The translations under genes were made by a program, and so were the position numbers. The notes beneath the pieces are model-generated. The model was not told where the DNA came from, did not search any database, and was given only the letters and a program-made list of their open reading frames with translations. Below are positions 21,862-33,020 of a DNA stretch of 64,000 nt, one piece after another. This DNA comes from Acrasis kona. Taxonomy: Eukaryota > Heterolobosea > Eutetramitea > Acrasida > Acrasidae. The stretch covers positions 107,460-171,459 of the forward strand of contig JAOPGA020000966.1 in NCBI GenBank assembly GCA_026419775.2, read 5' to 3'. Each line of letters opens with the position of its first letter. The first letter of the stretch is position 1.

Positions 21862-21944
21862 GCCTACAAAAATAAAATTTTTCTTACAATATATTGTTAC
21901 AATACATTTCAAAATTTGTAGAGGATTTGGCGCCTTTAACGTCC

Positions 21945-22793
21945 ATGTCTTCAATAATTAAGCCCATAGGCGATGCAAAGGTGATGGGAGTGTATGATGT
22001 AATACTAAACAATCAAAGATTTTGGACAAGAAAGTGACAGGTTCGAAGAAATATGACTCTGTAAAGGCAACCATCAACAGTGGACCAACTCTTGATAAGG
22101 CATTGAAGAAAGTTGGTGAAGCTGGCATAAGTGAGTTTTAGAAGAAAAATGTATTATTAATCTAAGATGCGAGGTTCCGTAGAGACGAACATTTCAAGAG
22201 AATAAAGAAATCTGAATTAGCAAAAAAGATGATGATCAACGAGGAAGATAACAAAACATTTATGCTTCTTGACGTTAGAGATGCAGATGACTTTACTCGA
22301 TGCCACCTTTTGGGAGCGGTACACTATCCAGCTCCAATGCTAAGTAGATCTGTGAACCCTCTCCTACCAGAGATGTACAGCTTTGTAAGTAAACTCTCAA
22401 TCCCAATTGTTGTAATTAAAGTAGAAAAACAAAGAAGGCAAATTGCTCATAATTTATGATTATGACGAGAAAATAGTAATTCCACTGGGGAATCTGTTCT
22501 TCGAAAAAGGATTTGATAATGTGGAGGTGTTGACTGGTGGGCTTAAAGATTTTGGTGTTCAATTTCCAGAACTAATTCAAGGCACTCTCCCCGAGGATCC
22601 AACACTAAAGAAGACAGTCAAGAAAAAGCCTTCCTCTTCCCCTCCAACAAGTTCACGGTCAAGCACAATATCCTACGATGATGCACCTAGTTCGCCTAGT
22701 AGCGTTGCTAGTTCTCCTAGTAGCGTTACTAGTTCTAGGTCATCCTCTTCGTCACGCACAACAACGACGACAACAACTAGATCTTGGAGGTGA
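21945..22793 (+). CDS. CEP41: CEP41-like rhodanese-domain centrosome/cilium protein
   Basis: Four exons (21945-21980, 22019-22130, 22167-22384, 22425-22793) give 244 residues. The N-terminus (KKYDSVKATINSG) parallels the short N-terminal motif of CEP41. The rhodanese fold follows: FMLLDVRDADDFTRCHLLGA, then YPAPMLSRSVNP, KNKEGKLLIIYDYDE, and FDNVEVLTGGL. The expected catalytic Cys loop instead reads YDYDEK, as in CEP41, so the domain is probably non-catalytic. CEP41 in animals promotes tubulin glutamylation in cilia. A Ser/Thr-rich tail with repeated SSPSS units ends the protein. Confidence 0.82.
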
Positions 22794-22825
22794 AAATAAA
22801 ATAATTGTAAAATGAATAAACAGGT

Positions 22826-24333
22826 CTATTTATCTTCGAATACTTGATTAAAAATGTCATCCAAAATCTTTGCACACTTTTCAACCTCTTGTTTGCTGTG
22901 CTCGGCGCTTACCATAATCTTAATGCTTGGGCTTGGTTTTTGATATTCACGCTCGGTGTATTGTGGTCTTGCGACTGCTAGGTTCTTGTCCAAAGCCATC
23001 TTACCAACTCTGGCAAATTTCTCTGACACTTCATGATGGTCGTTTGGATTATATTTTTTGACCCGAACGTGCATGATTGGCAGTCCATTTGTATGCTCTA
23101 ATATTAAACTCTTGGGCAAGGCCTTCTCTAATAATTTAATTAAATGATTAGCATTGTTACGGAGGTTGAGAAGAAGTTTAGAACTGTTCCGTTCAAGATA
23201 CTCAAAAGCACCAATACTTGCAGTGCTAACGTAGGGAGGAAGCGAAGCACTAAAGACATATGCGCTTCCACCTAAGCGTTGATGTTCAACTACTTGGTTG
23301 TTTCCCACACAAAAACCGCCGACAGTTCCGAAGGCATTTTCTAACGTAGCACAAACACAATCAAATTCTGAAATGGGAAGATCGAAATGTTCGGTGGTGC
23401 CTCTTCCGGTTTTACCCAGAACACCAATTCCGAACGAGTCATCAATCATGACGCGGAAACAATATTTATTTTTCAATGCAACAATCTTGTCTAGCGGAGC
23501 AATGTCTCCGTGATTCTCATACACACCTTGACAAATTATAAACCTCCTATTCACCACCGGTCTTCCCTTGTCCTTGGAAACTGTGTCCTTTAATATTTGT
23601 TCCAGGTGGGCCATGTCATTGTGCTTAAAGTATACAACTTTGCTTCTGCTCAATTGCGCTCCGCTCTGGATGGCAAAATTACAATTCTCGTCACATACCA
23701 ACAAGTCGTGTTGTTTGCTGAATGCAGGAATGACGCTGGAGATGGTACACCAACCAAAAGAGTATACAATACTATCGTTTGTTCCCATAAACTGAGCAAT
23801 CTTTTTTTCGAGGTCCAAATGTACGTCAACGGTTCCGTAGAAACCTCTCGGGCCGCACGAGCCGACTCCATATTTTTCAACAGTCTTTTTGCTGGCCTCT
23901 ACAATTTCCTTGTTTCCATTTACTCCCAGGAAGTTATGCGTGGCGAAATTTAATACTTCGTCTTCCTTGCCAACGATTTTAATGTGGGTGGCTCCAAAGC
24001 TCGAAAGGACAATGTCGTTGGTTTTGTCGTCACCATCATCATCACTGTACTCTGGAACTAGTGGTTCGGGAGTGAAGTCATTTATGAGTTCTTCTTCCGT
24101 CTGTATAAAGTTTAATGACAATGTCGTTAAAAATGATTTACCTCTTTATCAATCTTGTCGGCCCTACTGGCAGGTTTATAAGACCTTTGTGCAAATAGAT
24201 ATACAATGAACGAGAGTACCAGCGAATATACAATTACGCGGGGAGCAAAATTCTCCACTTCATAGCTAACGAGTACCCACAAATGCTCCAACACGCTAGA
24301 TATATTGAAAAAGGATTGACTTCCTGCCGTCAT
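22826..24333 (-). CDS. SPTLC1: serine palmitoyltransferase subunit 1 (LCB1/SPTLC1)
   Basis: Exons 24333-24142 and 24100-22826 (41-nt intron) give 488 residues. An N-terminal hydrophobic span (residues about 33-48) anchors it in the ER. The alpha-oxoamine synthase fold shows NFLGVNGN, GSCGPRGFYGTVDVH, DDSFGIGVLGKTGRG and ATLENAFGTVGGFCVG. In the last of these the PLP lysine of catalytic paralogues is absent, which marks the LCB1 rather than the LCB2 subunit. Together with LCB2 it condenses serine and palmitoyl-CoA, the first step of sphingolipid synthesis. Its 3' end is convergent with the CEP41-like gene about 30 bp away. Confidence 0.93.
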
Positions 24334-24421
24334 TACGTGACGTATTAATTACTTGGCCTGTTTTAGCTCCAAAAATAGTGAACAACTGATTTTTTTGTAA
24401 GCATCAACTTTTTTTTTTCAC

Positions 24422-27400
24422 ATGATATCAATCTTCAGGGTTGCGAGCAGCACCCCCCTTTGCGTACGAGCGCGAGCGTATGCAAAAACAGTGGTCAGAC
24501 ATCCATCCACAAGAAATGTCGTGGCCACTGCTCAAGAAAAAAATAATACACCAATCACCTTCCCAGACTATCTCGATTTTAAAGCCGCCAACCCAAAGGC
24601 CACACTAAAACAGATAGACACATACATGAAGTCCCAAGAGTTGTATGCGAGAGGTAGATATGGTGTTTTGAGCCACCAGATCGCCAAGAGTTTAGATCCC
24701 GACGGCAACGCTTATTTGAACGACTTTGATTGGGGATTGTACAGAGGAAATGACGACACGGCCTTTCAAAAGCCCGATTACAGCAAGGGCAAGAACAAAT
24801 TAAAAATCAACGACACCGACCCAGACGACGTTCGCAACAATTTTCAAATGCCCATCCAAACGGAAGAACTCTCCGTAGATTACGACCTACCTCCAGCAGA
24901 AGATTTTGAACATGCCATGGGCCCCAAACGAAAGGATCAAACGTTAAGGCTGTTAGGTCCCATGCGTGATTTCAAACAAGCGAAGGAAAATTACGAGCAA
25001 CAAAAAAAGGTACAGTCGCGCATCGACGCCGTGAGAGATGCAGACACCGCCATGGCCAAAAAAGCAGCTCTACAAGAAATGTACCCCATAGGAGAACGCT
25101 TCGCTCCCAACAACCCAGATAAGCTATACAAGTCCAAAGATCGCTATTGGTTCAATTATCACAAGGATCAAGACGGACACGTGATTGGAAAGGGCGGAGA
25201 GTTGTTGAATTATTTGGTCCAGGGTAACCAATTGAGCCCGTTGAGAGCCCAACAAGTCCTGACCAGATATGCCAACGAAAAAACAAAAGTAGAGAGGAGG
25301 TTCGGATCCAAATTATACAAGGGAACTAGCGATGGATCCACAGGCGTCGTTGCGCACGTATATGGATTGGGAATGATCGAAAAAGTAGAATTCAACAATG
25401 AATCCATCTTGGAACTACCTAAAAAGTTTCAAAATCAATTCATCGTTTCGGCCATCAGCGATGCCATCCTACAAGCAAGAAACGAAATGTACGTGAATCA
25501 ATTAACCTTGAATCGAAACTTCATCGATGACATTTACAAGAATCTCGAATTGCACGAACAAGACGTGATCAACAGACACTTTGAAGGAAAGGACGTGAAC
25601 GATCCTTTATATACCGAACCTGATTATGATTACGTGAGATTATCATTGTTCAGAAGGTTCGAAGACGTGGATGATTCGGGAGATGCGGTGGAACAAATGG
25701 ACGAAGAAAACGAAAGGATTGCATTTGCAGAATCGGTAGCCATCAAGGCCATTCAAGATCAAGAAGGAACGCCTGCGACCAAATCAGGTTTTAGCAACGA
25801 AGATGACGTGGAAGAAGCCTCCGATAACAAACAAAAGAAAAACAAGGCATTTAATTCTGGCGGCGACCAAAAGAAAGACGAAGCAGATGCAAAAGATTCG
25901 ATCGGAATCGAACCGAATCAATCCAAATTCGAACTGCTCGTCGATTCGATACCAGAGGTTACTTTCGAGTATCAAGATTCGAACTCGTTGGAATTGAATC
26001 AAGATCACGATCTTATAGATGATGGAAACGAATCGAACCATGAGGATGGAATCGCATCGAATCAAAATGTTGATTTGGAGAATGAAACCATCGATGATGA
26101 TTCGGACGTTGAAATGGATCGAGATGATTTTACGTTCAAGTTTGGAATTGGTAAAAAAGTAATCATGACCGGTTCCAATATGAAAATCATCAACAACGAT
26201 CGACAACAAGATGCAAATGACGAATCAGAACCATCGCTCGACGAACCAGAATCAAAATCATCACCGCCCAAACATGATGAAATCGAATCACATTTATTAT
26301 ACATCAAACAAAACAACTCGACATTGTCTCCCATCAATCCCTCCAAATACAAACCATTAGAATCCGATCAAGAAGATGATCAAGAATTAGCGATCGATCC
26401 CGATCAATACGATTTCGATCAAATCGAATGGAACGAAGATGCAAGACATTTGATCAATTCTCATTTCCAAGATTCGGATCATCAACTCGACCTTAACATT
26501 TACGATCGATCGAGATCATCATTCCATAAAGATTACGTTGTAAAATTAAATCACGAAACGGATCGATATCGTAATCGTTATTTCCTGAAGGAATTATTAT
26601 ACGATCCTCCACAAAAAGCAAAAGACGACGATGACGATCTGGAACAATTCGATTCCGAACGTGGATTCAATTCCTCCACTCGAATTCAATTAGAATTGGA
26701 CGAAATGTTTGGAGCGAGCGAAAGTCGCGAATTGGATGCATCTAACGATTCGGATCCATCTTGGAGCAAATTCGCATTCGCGCCTCAAGATGAGGATTTA
26801 TCGGACGTGGAAGATGTTCAAGAGGAAGAAACTTCATTCCCCGGTAGTTTCGGAGGAGACGAATATGGAGCAGAATATGATGATGATGGTTCGCAACCGC
26901 CCGAAGAACAACCACGACAACAAAAAGCTCCAGAAAAAAAGAAGGAGAGACGTAGTAACAACAGACGTGACGATCAAGAAGACGAAATGACCAACGACGA
27001 ACAAGGAGGCGAAGAGGGAGGCGAAGAAGAAGAAGGAGAAGATGGAAACAATAGAGGAGATTATGATGATGGATCCGATTATGAAGTCGAAGATGAACAA
27101 ATTAATCATTTGGATCATTACGATGATTTTGGAAATGTAAAGAATCTTAAACAATTAAATATTTTCAAAGCAACGTCATCGTTAACAAGATCGAAATTAA
27201 CATCTGATGTATTTCAAATCGACGACGACGTTACAGAATCAGAATCAGATTTTGATGAAGATGTACTCGGAGTATCATCATCATCAACTCTCAAATCAAA
27301 ATCATCATCAAAAAATATCAATAACAATTCGGAATTTGATTTGAATGAAGAAGAAGAAGATGATGTAAATGTACTAGATGATGACGGCACACAAGATTCA

Positions 27401-29041
27401 GAATACAAGGGCAGAATGTTCAAGAGACCAATGGACATTCAAACCAATCAATTCATCCACAGCGAATCAACTCCATTGGATGAAGAATATCAACAATTAC
27501 ATTTCATCGATACCGAAGTGGATCCAAATGATTTCTTATTCGGTACGTTCGATAAGGATGCAATCAAGAATCAAGACAAGTTACCAAATGTGAATGTCAT
27601 TGAATCACATTTTTTGAATCGAGGTGGAGATGATTTGGTATTAAAAAGAGAATCGGATCGAATTTATAAAGATTATGAACATTTTGGATTCGATCAAGCA
27701 ACGCCTTTGGATTTGAATTCGATTTTAGATCATTCGAAATTTAGCGATGACGAAGACGATCTAAATTCTGATTCTGACGCTGATGATGAAACCAAGATTG
27801 GAGAAGCACACGAAAACTCTGATTCTGATGATTATGATTCTGATCGATTATTTGATTCCGAAAATGATGATTCTGAAGATGAACAAATCTTGAAGGAATT
27901 AAATAACGAGAATGTAAAAGAAGAAGAAATTGATTGGGAACGTCACGTAAATGAATTGGCCAATACACCAGAAGAACGTATTTCAATCATTCAACAACAA
28001 ATCAAACAATTAGATTTACAAGAATTAGAATTGACACAATCGATCAAATCAAAATTACCATCTTCATCATCATCATCCAAATCAAAATTACCATCTTCAT
28101 CATCATCCAAATCATCATCATCGACTAGATTAGAAGAATCAGATCTAGAAGAAATCAAATTACAAGATTTGAATCAAAGAGAAGCACATCGAATCAAAAA
28201 ACAAAAAATCAATACCGATCGTTTACGTCCCGACCAATCGCCGCTTTCCAAACCATCCATCAACATGGTCGACGAATTTGATCTCAATCCAGAATATCGA
28301 TACGAATCACAATTCAGAGCGAGATCTCTGGATCCAATTCAAACCAATTCAAACGACGAAGATGACGATCGACTCATGGACGACGACGATCAAAACGAAT
28401 TGGATGTGTATAACGATACGCCAGAAGATGATTCTTTCGAATCAGTTGGAGACGACGATCAAGATGCAGAAGAAGGAGAAGAAGGAGAAGAAGGCGAAGA
28501 TCGAGAGGAAGGAGGAGAGGACGAACGAGATGGAGAATCACAAAAGAAGGAACAGAGCGCAGAGGGCGGAGATGACGTGATGGGAGATGACGAACAGGTG
28601 GATCAGGATGATGATGGAAGCGTGGCGAAGGTCGATACGTCTGGTAGATTACCGTACTACGAGCGCATATACGAACAAGATAAATTATTGGTCAAGAGCG
28701 ACCAGATCAAATCTCAACAACGATTGAATAGTTTGAGAAACAAGAGCGCTACTGGAGAGTACATTGGCGATGCAGAGTTGTATCGATTGAATAAGGAATT
28801 CGAACCAACTAATGCCGATTACATGAACGCTGAGGCTAGAAGGAAACAAGTTGGTTTGTACAAGCATCATTTGGATAAGGTACAATTCGTGAGACCAAAG
28901 GATAAGTATCGATATGATAAGGAGAAGATTGAAGCGCGTATTAATAGGGAATATGATGAGACCGATCCTAGTTTGTTGGCTGGTGTGTTGAAGGAAGCGA
29001 AAACCCTCGAGAGGATTTTAGAAGATCAAGAATTTGAATAA
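24422..29041 (+). CDS. very large acidic protein with mitochondrial-type N-terminus and YbaB/EbfC-like domain
   Basis: One uninterrupted frame gives 1539 residues. The first about 35 residues are basic and acid-free (FRVASSTPLCVRARAYAKTV), as in a mitochondrial presequence. A conserved-looking region follows to residue about 400. Within it, about 300-360 (GVVAHVYGLGMIEKVEFNN, then SAISDAILQARNEM) resembles the bacterial/organelle nucleoid-associated YbaB family. Residues about 430-1400 are extremely acidic and low in complexity, with long D/E/N/S tracts, poly-Ser blocks near 1210-1235 and short recurring pieces. The last about 120 residues are ordinary and basic (RRKQVGLYKHHLDKVQF). A nucleoid or mitoribosome role is inference only. 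Confidence 0.75.
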   Translation: MISIFRVASSTPLCVRARAYAKTVVRHPSTRNVVATAQEKNNTPITFPDYLDFKAANPKATLKQIDTYMKSQELYARGRYGVLSHQIAKSLDPDGNAYLNDFDWGLYRGNDDTAFQKPDYSKGKNKLKINDTDPDDVRNNFQMPIQTEELSVDYDLPPAEDFEHAMGPKRKDQTLRLLGPMRDFKQAKENYEQQKKVQSRIDAVRDADTAMAKKAALQEMYPIGERFAPNNPDKLYKSKDRYWFNYHKDQDGHVIGKGGELLNYLVQGNQLSPLRAQQVLTRYANEKTKVERRFGSKLYKGTSDGSTGVVAHVYGLGMIEKVEFNNESILELPKKFQNQFIVSAISDAILQARNEMYVNQLTLNRNFIDDIYKNLELHEQDVINRHFEGKDVNDPLYTEPDYDYVRLSLFRRFEDVDDSGDAVEQMDEENERIAFAESVAIKAIQDQEGTPATKSGFSNEDDVEEASDNKQKKNKAFNSGGDQKKDEADAKDSIGIEPNQSKFELLVDSIPEVTFEYQDSNSLELNQDHDLIDDGNESNHEDGIASNQNVDLENETIDDDSDVEMDRDDFTFKFGIGKKVIMTGSNMKIINNDRQQDANDESEPSLDEPESKSSPPKHDEIESHLLYIKQNNSTLSPINPSKYKPLESDQEDDQELAIDPDQYDFDQIEWNEDARHLINSHFQDSDHQLDLNIYDRSRSSFHKDYVVKLNHETDRYRNRYFLKELLYDPPQKAKDDDDDLEQFDSERGFNSSTRIQLELDEMFGASESRELDASNDSDPSWSKFAFAPQDEDLSDVEDVQEEETSFPGSFGGDEYGAEYDDDGSQPPEEQPRQQKAPEKKKERRSNNRRDDQEDEMTNDEQGGEEGGEEEEGEDGNNRGDYDDGSDYEVEDEQINHLDHYDDFGNVKNLKQLNIFKATSSLTRSKLTSDVFQIDDDVTESESDFDEDVLGVSSSSTLKSKSSSKNINNNSEFDLNEEEEDDVNVLDDDGTQDSEYKGRMFKRPMDIQTNQFIHSESTPLDEEYQQLHFIDTEVDPNDFLFGTFDKDAIKNQDKLPNVNVIESHFLNRGGDDLVLKRESDRIYKDYEHFGFDQATPLDLNSILDHSKFSDDEDDLNSDSDADDETKIGEAHENSDSDDYDSDRLFDSENDDSEDEQILKELNNENVKEEEIDWERHVNELANTPEERISIIQQQIKQLDLQELELTQSIKSKLPSSSSSSKSKLPSSSSSKSSSSTRLEESDLEEIKLQDLNQREAHRIKKQKINTDRLRPDQSPLSKPSINMVDEFDLNPEYRYESQFRARSLDPIQTNSNDEDDDRLMDDDDQNELDVYNDTPEDDSFESVGDDDQDAEEGEEGEEGEDREEGGEDERDGESQKKEQSAEGGDDVMGDDEQVDQDDDGSVAKVDTSGRLPYYERIYEQDKLLVKSDQIKSQQRLNSLRNKSATGEYIGDAELYRLNKEFEPTNADYMNAEARRKQVGLYKHHLDKVQFVRPKDKYRYDKEKIEARINREYDETDPSLLAGVLKEAKTLERILEDQEFE

Positions 29042-29073
29042 AATTTTTATTTTTGCGAAATTTCTTAGGTAAT

Positions 29074-30500
29074 TCAAATATATTGTCTAATTACTACACT
29101 TGGCCTTCTCGATTTTGACGTTTTGTATCTTTTCAGAACGTCCTCCATGTTGTATTTAACCATTGTTTCGATTCTTGACAGGGCATCTTCTATATTGGCC
29201 ATACTATCGTCATTTGTAGAGACGTTCTCCATAACATTTCGAACGTTTGATGTAATCAAGCGCTCATAAACGTTAGGGTTAGGAATGTTAAGTTCCATAG
29301 GACTGTCTTTACAAAGATATCTATCAACAACACATAAGGCCTTTTTGACTTTCTCCTCTTGTTGCTGTGAGTTTCTAAACGACTGAATCTCCTCCCAACA
29401 ATCTAACAAGACAATTAGCTGTTACAATAAAAACAATCATACTGATATCCTCTGGACAGAAGGAATGGGTTGCAAATTTTTTCAAATCACTTCTTAATAG
29501 TGAATCTTCTAGCATGTGTTCGATATCTTTATCGATCCACCCATCTATCAAGTCATCTTTAACCAACTCCTCTCCCCGGTCCATTCCACTTATCAATATT
29601 AGTTTGATGCATGGCCTCAAAACATTATAAGTGTTATCGAATAAGATTGGAATGATGACAAGAATACCAGTTGGAAAAAATAATGGGACTTGTTTAAACG
29701 CACCTAATAACACATGGAGTATTGCAGTACATATGTGAACAATACATGATATGGTTAAATCTCTTCCTATACCCCAGACGTCTCTGACTTTAATTGTTGC
29801 AAACACCACAAACACAACCAGGACTATCGTGTATATTAGAAAAGGAGCAAGAGAGCAGACAGTATAATAAACTTCGAGTTGGCAGCCGGATGCAGTAAAG
29901 TAATTTGTTCTGCCTGACAAGACAAAGATCCCTGTGACCATCAACCAATACGCTGTTTGCAGAAACATTATAAAGAAAAAAGAGTACAAAGAATGCCTTC
30001 GTGAAAACTTTGTTAATATTCTGATGTATCGTGTCAATCTCATGTTGTCTTTCTCGTTCTTGTTTAGCGTGAGTTGGTTCTGGAAGTGGCTGACCGCGTA
30101 CAACCTAAAGTACCGAAAGCACCTTAAAGATAATATCACAAACACCGCTGGAAGAAAAACAAAGTATAGTGGAGTGAATAAAAAGCAAGGATATTTGAAT
30201 CTGGTTATGATAACTCTTATAAACACCGTATTTGTTGAAATGCACCCAATCGTTACTCCAAAGATTATGAGAGTGGGATCTCGAAAGAAAATTTCCTTCT
30301 TCCTTCTAAAACATATCACCAAAACTATTAAAAAGAGCGAACTGATAATGTGTATTAATCCTGTTTATAGTTTAGTGCACTCAAAATCAACCCTTACCAA
30401 GAACTCCATAAAATATTTTAATTCCAAGCAAATCCTCTACAATCCATTCGGTACCTACTGTCCCATTCGTAATGCTCCCATTCAAAAAACTTGAATTCAT
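29074..30500 (-). CDS. seven-transmembrane receptor with C-terminal RGS domain
   Basis: Three exons (30500-30398, 30360-29443, 29402-29074) give 449 residues. A short N-terminus with three N-glycosylation sequons (NSS, NGS, NGT) precedes seven hydrophobic spans. The cytoplasmic tail is an RGS domain: IEHMLEDSLLRSDLKKF, CPEDINCWEEIQSF, AIVD-like ALCVVDRYLC, then NVYERLI. The last intron falls inside this domain. 7TM-RGS proteins, known from plants (AtRGS1) and amoebae, accelerate GTP hydrolysis by G-alpha subunits in response to an outside signal. The ligand is unknown. Introns of 37 and 40 nt have good donors (GTAAGG, GTATGA). Confidence 0.85.
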
Positions 30501-30625
30501 CAACAATTAATGTCTGCTGTCAGAGTCTTTGTAAAAAAATCAACAATAAGAGTTTGTGAATCAGAAGCACACCAGGTCTGGCTTGGCTCAACATTATTCA
30601 TCAATTCCCGTTTTATTAACATTAT

Positions 30626-31696
30626 TTACAACTCACATTCGCCGCCAGTAAAGAAACATCCTCTGATTGGGTATCCACTTGTGCACAAATGTTCGACACA
30701 CAAACTCAACACTGCCTCATCATCACCTGTCATCTTTCCAAAGCATGATGCTGTCTTGTGCGGTTTATCATTTGTGGGAGCAGTTCCTCTACAAACACCA
30801 CACACTCCAACATAAATACATTGCCCACAACATTCACGTCTTTGGTCGCTAGAAACAATATTATATGCATCAACACATTCTTGTCTACATTGCGGACATT
30901 CACTTTTAGGATACTTCTCAGCACATTCCACACAAAGACAAGTGTGTGCATTGGAATCATTTTCGTGGATGAAGGCGACGCTAGCGGGTGTGGAATAGCA
31001 TCCCAAACAAGTCCCCACCCAGAGATAACCCTGACATCCATGTTGGTGCGCTCCTGTTATAAACGGCCTTGGATTGTTGTTTATTTGGGTGGTCTCTTCA
31101 GAGATTTTAGGAGAAGTCACCAAAAAGTTCTTTATTGAGTTATAAATGTTAGAAGGCAGTCCTGGCATATAGGTCGGAATTTTGTCGCCAACACCATTGC
31201 CGATGGCTACTGAAGCGAGAACACTAATACCAGTAACAGTGAATTGGGCAAGACCGGCGACGGTGAGGGATGGAACATTACAAATTAGTATGACCGCACC
31301 TGCACCTAAAGCACAAAAGTCAATCATGCTTTTGATCTTCTCGCGCTCATTTTGCTCAGGGTAGTACGAGTCAATGTATTTTGAGGAAGCAGCTCTTATG
31401 GTAGTGATTGCAAATGCTTGTAGACCTGCCAAACCAGCGGTTTTAATGATTTTCTCACACTCATTTTTATTTAATAAAGAAGTTAATTCATTTTTTATGT
31501 GATCCCAAGTATCCTTTGATTTAGAATGATTTGAAATCTTGCTCCAATCTTCATTTACAGCATTAAAATCTGATAGTAGTCGGTTTACAGAATTTACTGA
31601 CAGGATCGTTTCTGGTAGCTTTTGTACATTGCTTCCGAAGTTGTTTACGAACGAGGGTAGCCTCACAACAGATCCGGATGGTGCCCCTCTTATCAT
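30626..31696 (-). CDS. membrane protein with Cys-rich RING-like C-terminus
   Basis: This single-exon protein has 356 residues. Residues about 85-185 contain two or three hydrophobic helices rich in Gly/Ala (ALGAGAVILICNVPSLTVAG, then TGISVLASVAIGNGVGDK). From residue about 222 the chain is full of Cys and His: CLGCYST, HTCLCVECAEKYP, CPQCRQEC, then CCGQCIYVGVCGVCRG and CVEHLC. The first cluster resembles a RING finger (C-x2-C ... C-x-H-like ... C-x2-C ... C-P-x-C), so an E3 ubiquitin ligase is possible. The second cluster is an additional zinc site of unknown type. The family is not identified. Confidence 0.7.
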   Translation of the reverse strand: MIRGAPSGSVVRLPSFVNNFGSNVQKLPETILSVNSVNRLLSDFNAVNEDWSKISNHSKSKDTWDHIKNELTSLLNKNECEKIIKTAGLAGLQAFAITTIRAASSKYIDSYYPEQNEREKIKSMIDFCALGAGAVILICNVPSLTVAGLAQFTVTGISVLASVAIGNGVGDKIPTYMPGLPSNIYNSIKNFLVTSPKISEETTQINNNPRPFITGAHQHGCQGYLWVGTCLGCYSTPASVAFIHENDSNAHTCLCVECAEKYPKSECPQCRQECVDAYNIVSSDQRRECCGQCIYVGVCGVCRGTAPTNDKPHKTASCFGKMTGDDEAVLSLCVEHLCTSGYPIRGCFFTGGECEL

Positions 31697-32055
31697 CTTT
31701 GATCTAAATGGAGGCTTCGATTTGATTTAAATTTGTAATGACATAGTTTATCAATGATTTTAATATGCACCAACTCTTTCTAGTCTTCATTGGATTGATC
31801 ATCAAAAGTAAGGACTTGGCCACTACATCAAAATGCGGCATCGGATCAAAATTTGATTTTAATATATGTTGCACATAATCACACTTGCAGAGTAGAAGAA
31901 TTCATAATCACGTGTTGTTCTCAATTCAAACCATGGTTGCAGTATTTGTAGAATTAATTATTAAAGTTTCCCTCAGGGAATTGCACGTGCATACTCTCAA
32001 GGACTCAAAAGAAGGAACGTGAGCCAGAAGTATTTAATAGTCGAAACACAGAGTT
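31697..32055. other. intergenic stretch with a short secreted-type open frame
   Basis: A plus-strand ATG at 31765 opens 37 codons to a TAA at 31876. It begins with a signal-peptide-like core (MHQLFLVFIGLIIK) and ends in Cys residues (KCGIGSKFDFNICC). No continuation by splicing works. It may be the stub of a secreted-protein gene cut off by rearrangement near the transposon to its right. Otherwise I see nothing here. Confidence 0.3.
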
Positions 32056-32226
32056 CTTCCGTCCCACTGTTGAACCTTCCGACCCATGATGAATCCTCCC
32101 ATGCACTATGGAATCCTCCCATGCGCTATTGAAATCTCCGATGACATAATAATCCTCCCATACAATATTGAATCTTCCCATACTATCTATAGTTTAACGT
32201 CAACATACGTCAAAGATGACAGTGGA
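32056..32226 (+). repeat. left terminal inverted repeat of the deleted element
   Basis: It starts cttccgtcccactgttgaac and contains several tandem copies of a roughly 20-bp unit related to gaatcctcccatgcactatg. It pairs with 33021-33191 in inverse orientation. Confidence 0.9.
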
Positions 32227-32302
32227 AGTATGGCACTATCATAACTGACCATTGTGTGAACTCTCAAACAAGCAGAACAAGTAAATAGATAAAATAATGA
32301 AT

Positions 32303-32990
32303 TTATAAAGCGTTTGTAAAGTTAAAAAAGTCCTCGCCCAACCTAAAGTCGATTTCTTGGTCTCCTTCGATGTTCCCACTGTTGCAATCCTCTTCAAAAT
32401 AATTGTTGTCGTCGCTTGCAAAAGGTGACGCACCTCCAAATTGAACATCATTTTCCACATCAGGAGCAGTCGCTGAGTACATGCATTCTATCCAAAAGAC
32501 GTAACAAAGGTGCTCTTAAGGTAACTCCAACTTTACCTTCAGCCCATCCCTTCTTGCCGTTGTCGTACTGGTACAAGTGTTTTCCGGTAGAACGTATTCC
32601 AGTACAAATGGTTGTTGAGGTCCTTTTTGAATGCTTAATAGCAAGCACATCTTCAAGTTTACTTAGGAAAGACGTAATTAATGCCTTGGGTGCGTTCTCA
32701 ATCACTTGCCGGTTGGCAATCTGAAACTGTATCGAAAGAAGTGGGTCATCAATGTCTGTCACTTCTTTGTTCACATCTGTATATAAGATTACAAGTCGGG
32801 CAGATGTAATTACAGAATCAGCACTGTTGTCCTTTTCAACCGCGTCAAAGTGTTCTTGTTGTGGTTGAGGTGTTCCTTTCTCTTCCTTCCTCGCTTTGCG
32901 TGCTTTCTTGCTCCATGACTTATCAACTCTTCAAGGCCCAGGAACAACAAATTCATCGTCTACGTCATTTTGTTCCGGTTGTTCATCTAC
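32303..32990 (-). pseudogene. remnant of a Mutator-like transposase C-terminus
   Basis: Minus-strand codons correspond to the tail of the intact transposase at 59.8-62.4 kb. VTDIDDPLLSIQF here matches VTDVNDPLLVIQF there, and NNYFEEDC matches YYFSDEDC. An in-frame TGA interrupts the upstream part just after VVPGP. A frame change occurs near 32490, between LLRLLDRM and the acidic tail that ends in TAA at 32303. Everything N-terminal, including the DDE catalytic core and SWIM finger, has been lost. It cannot make a transposase. Confidence 0.85.
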
Positions 32991-33020
32991 GCCCAATCAA
33001 TGACAGTCTCCTTGGACCAA

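Noticed and set aside
26834-27154. Long minus-strand frames opposite the giant acidic gene
   Set aside because: They are antisense shadows of Asp/Glu/Ser-rich codon runs, giving Ile/Phe/Ser-rich nonsense proteins.
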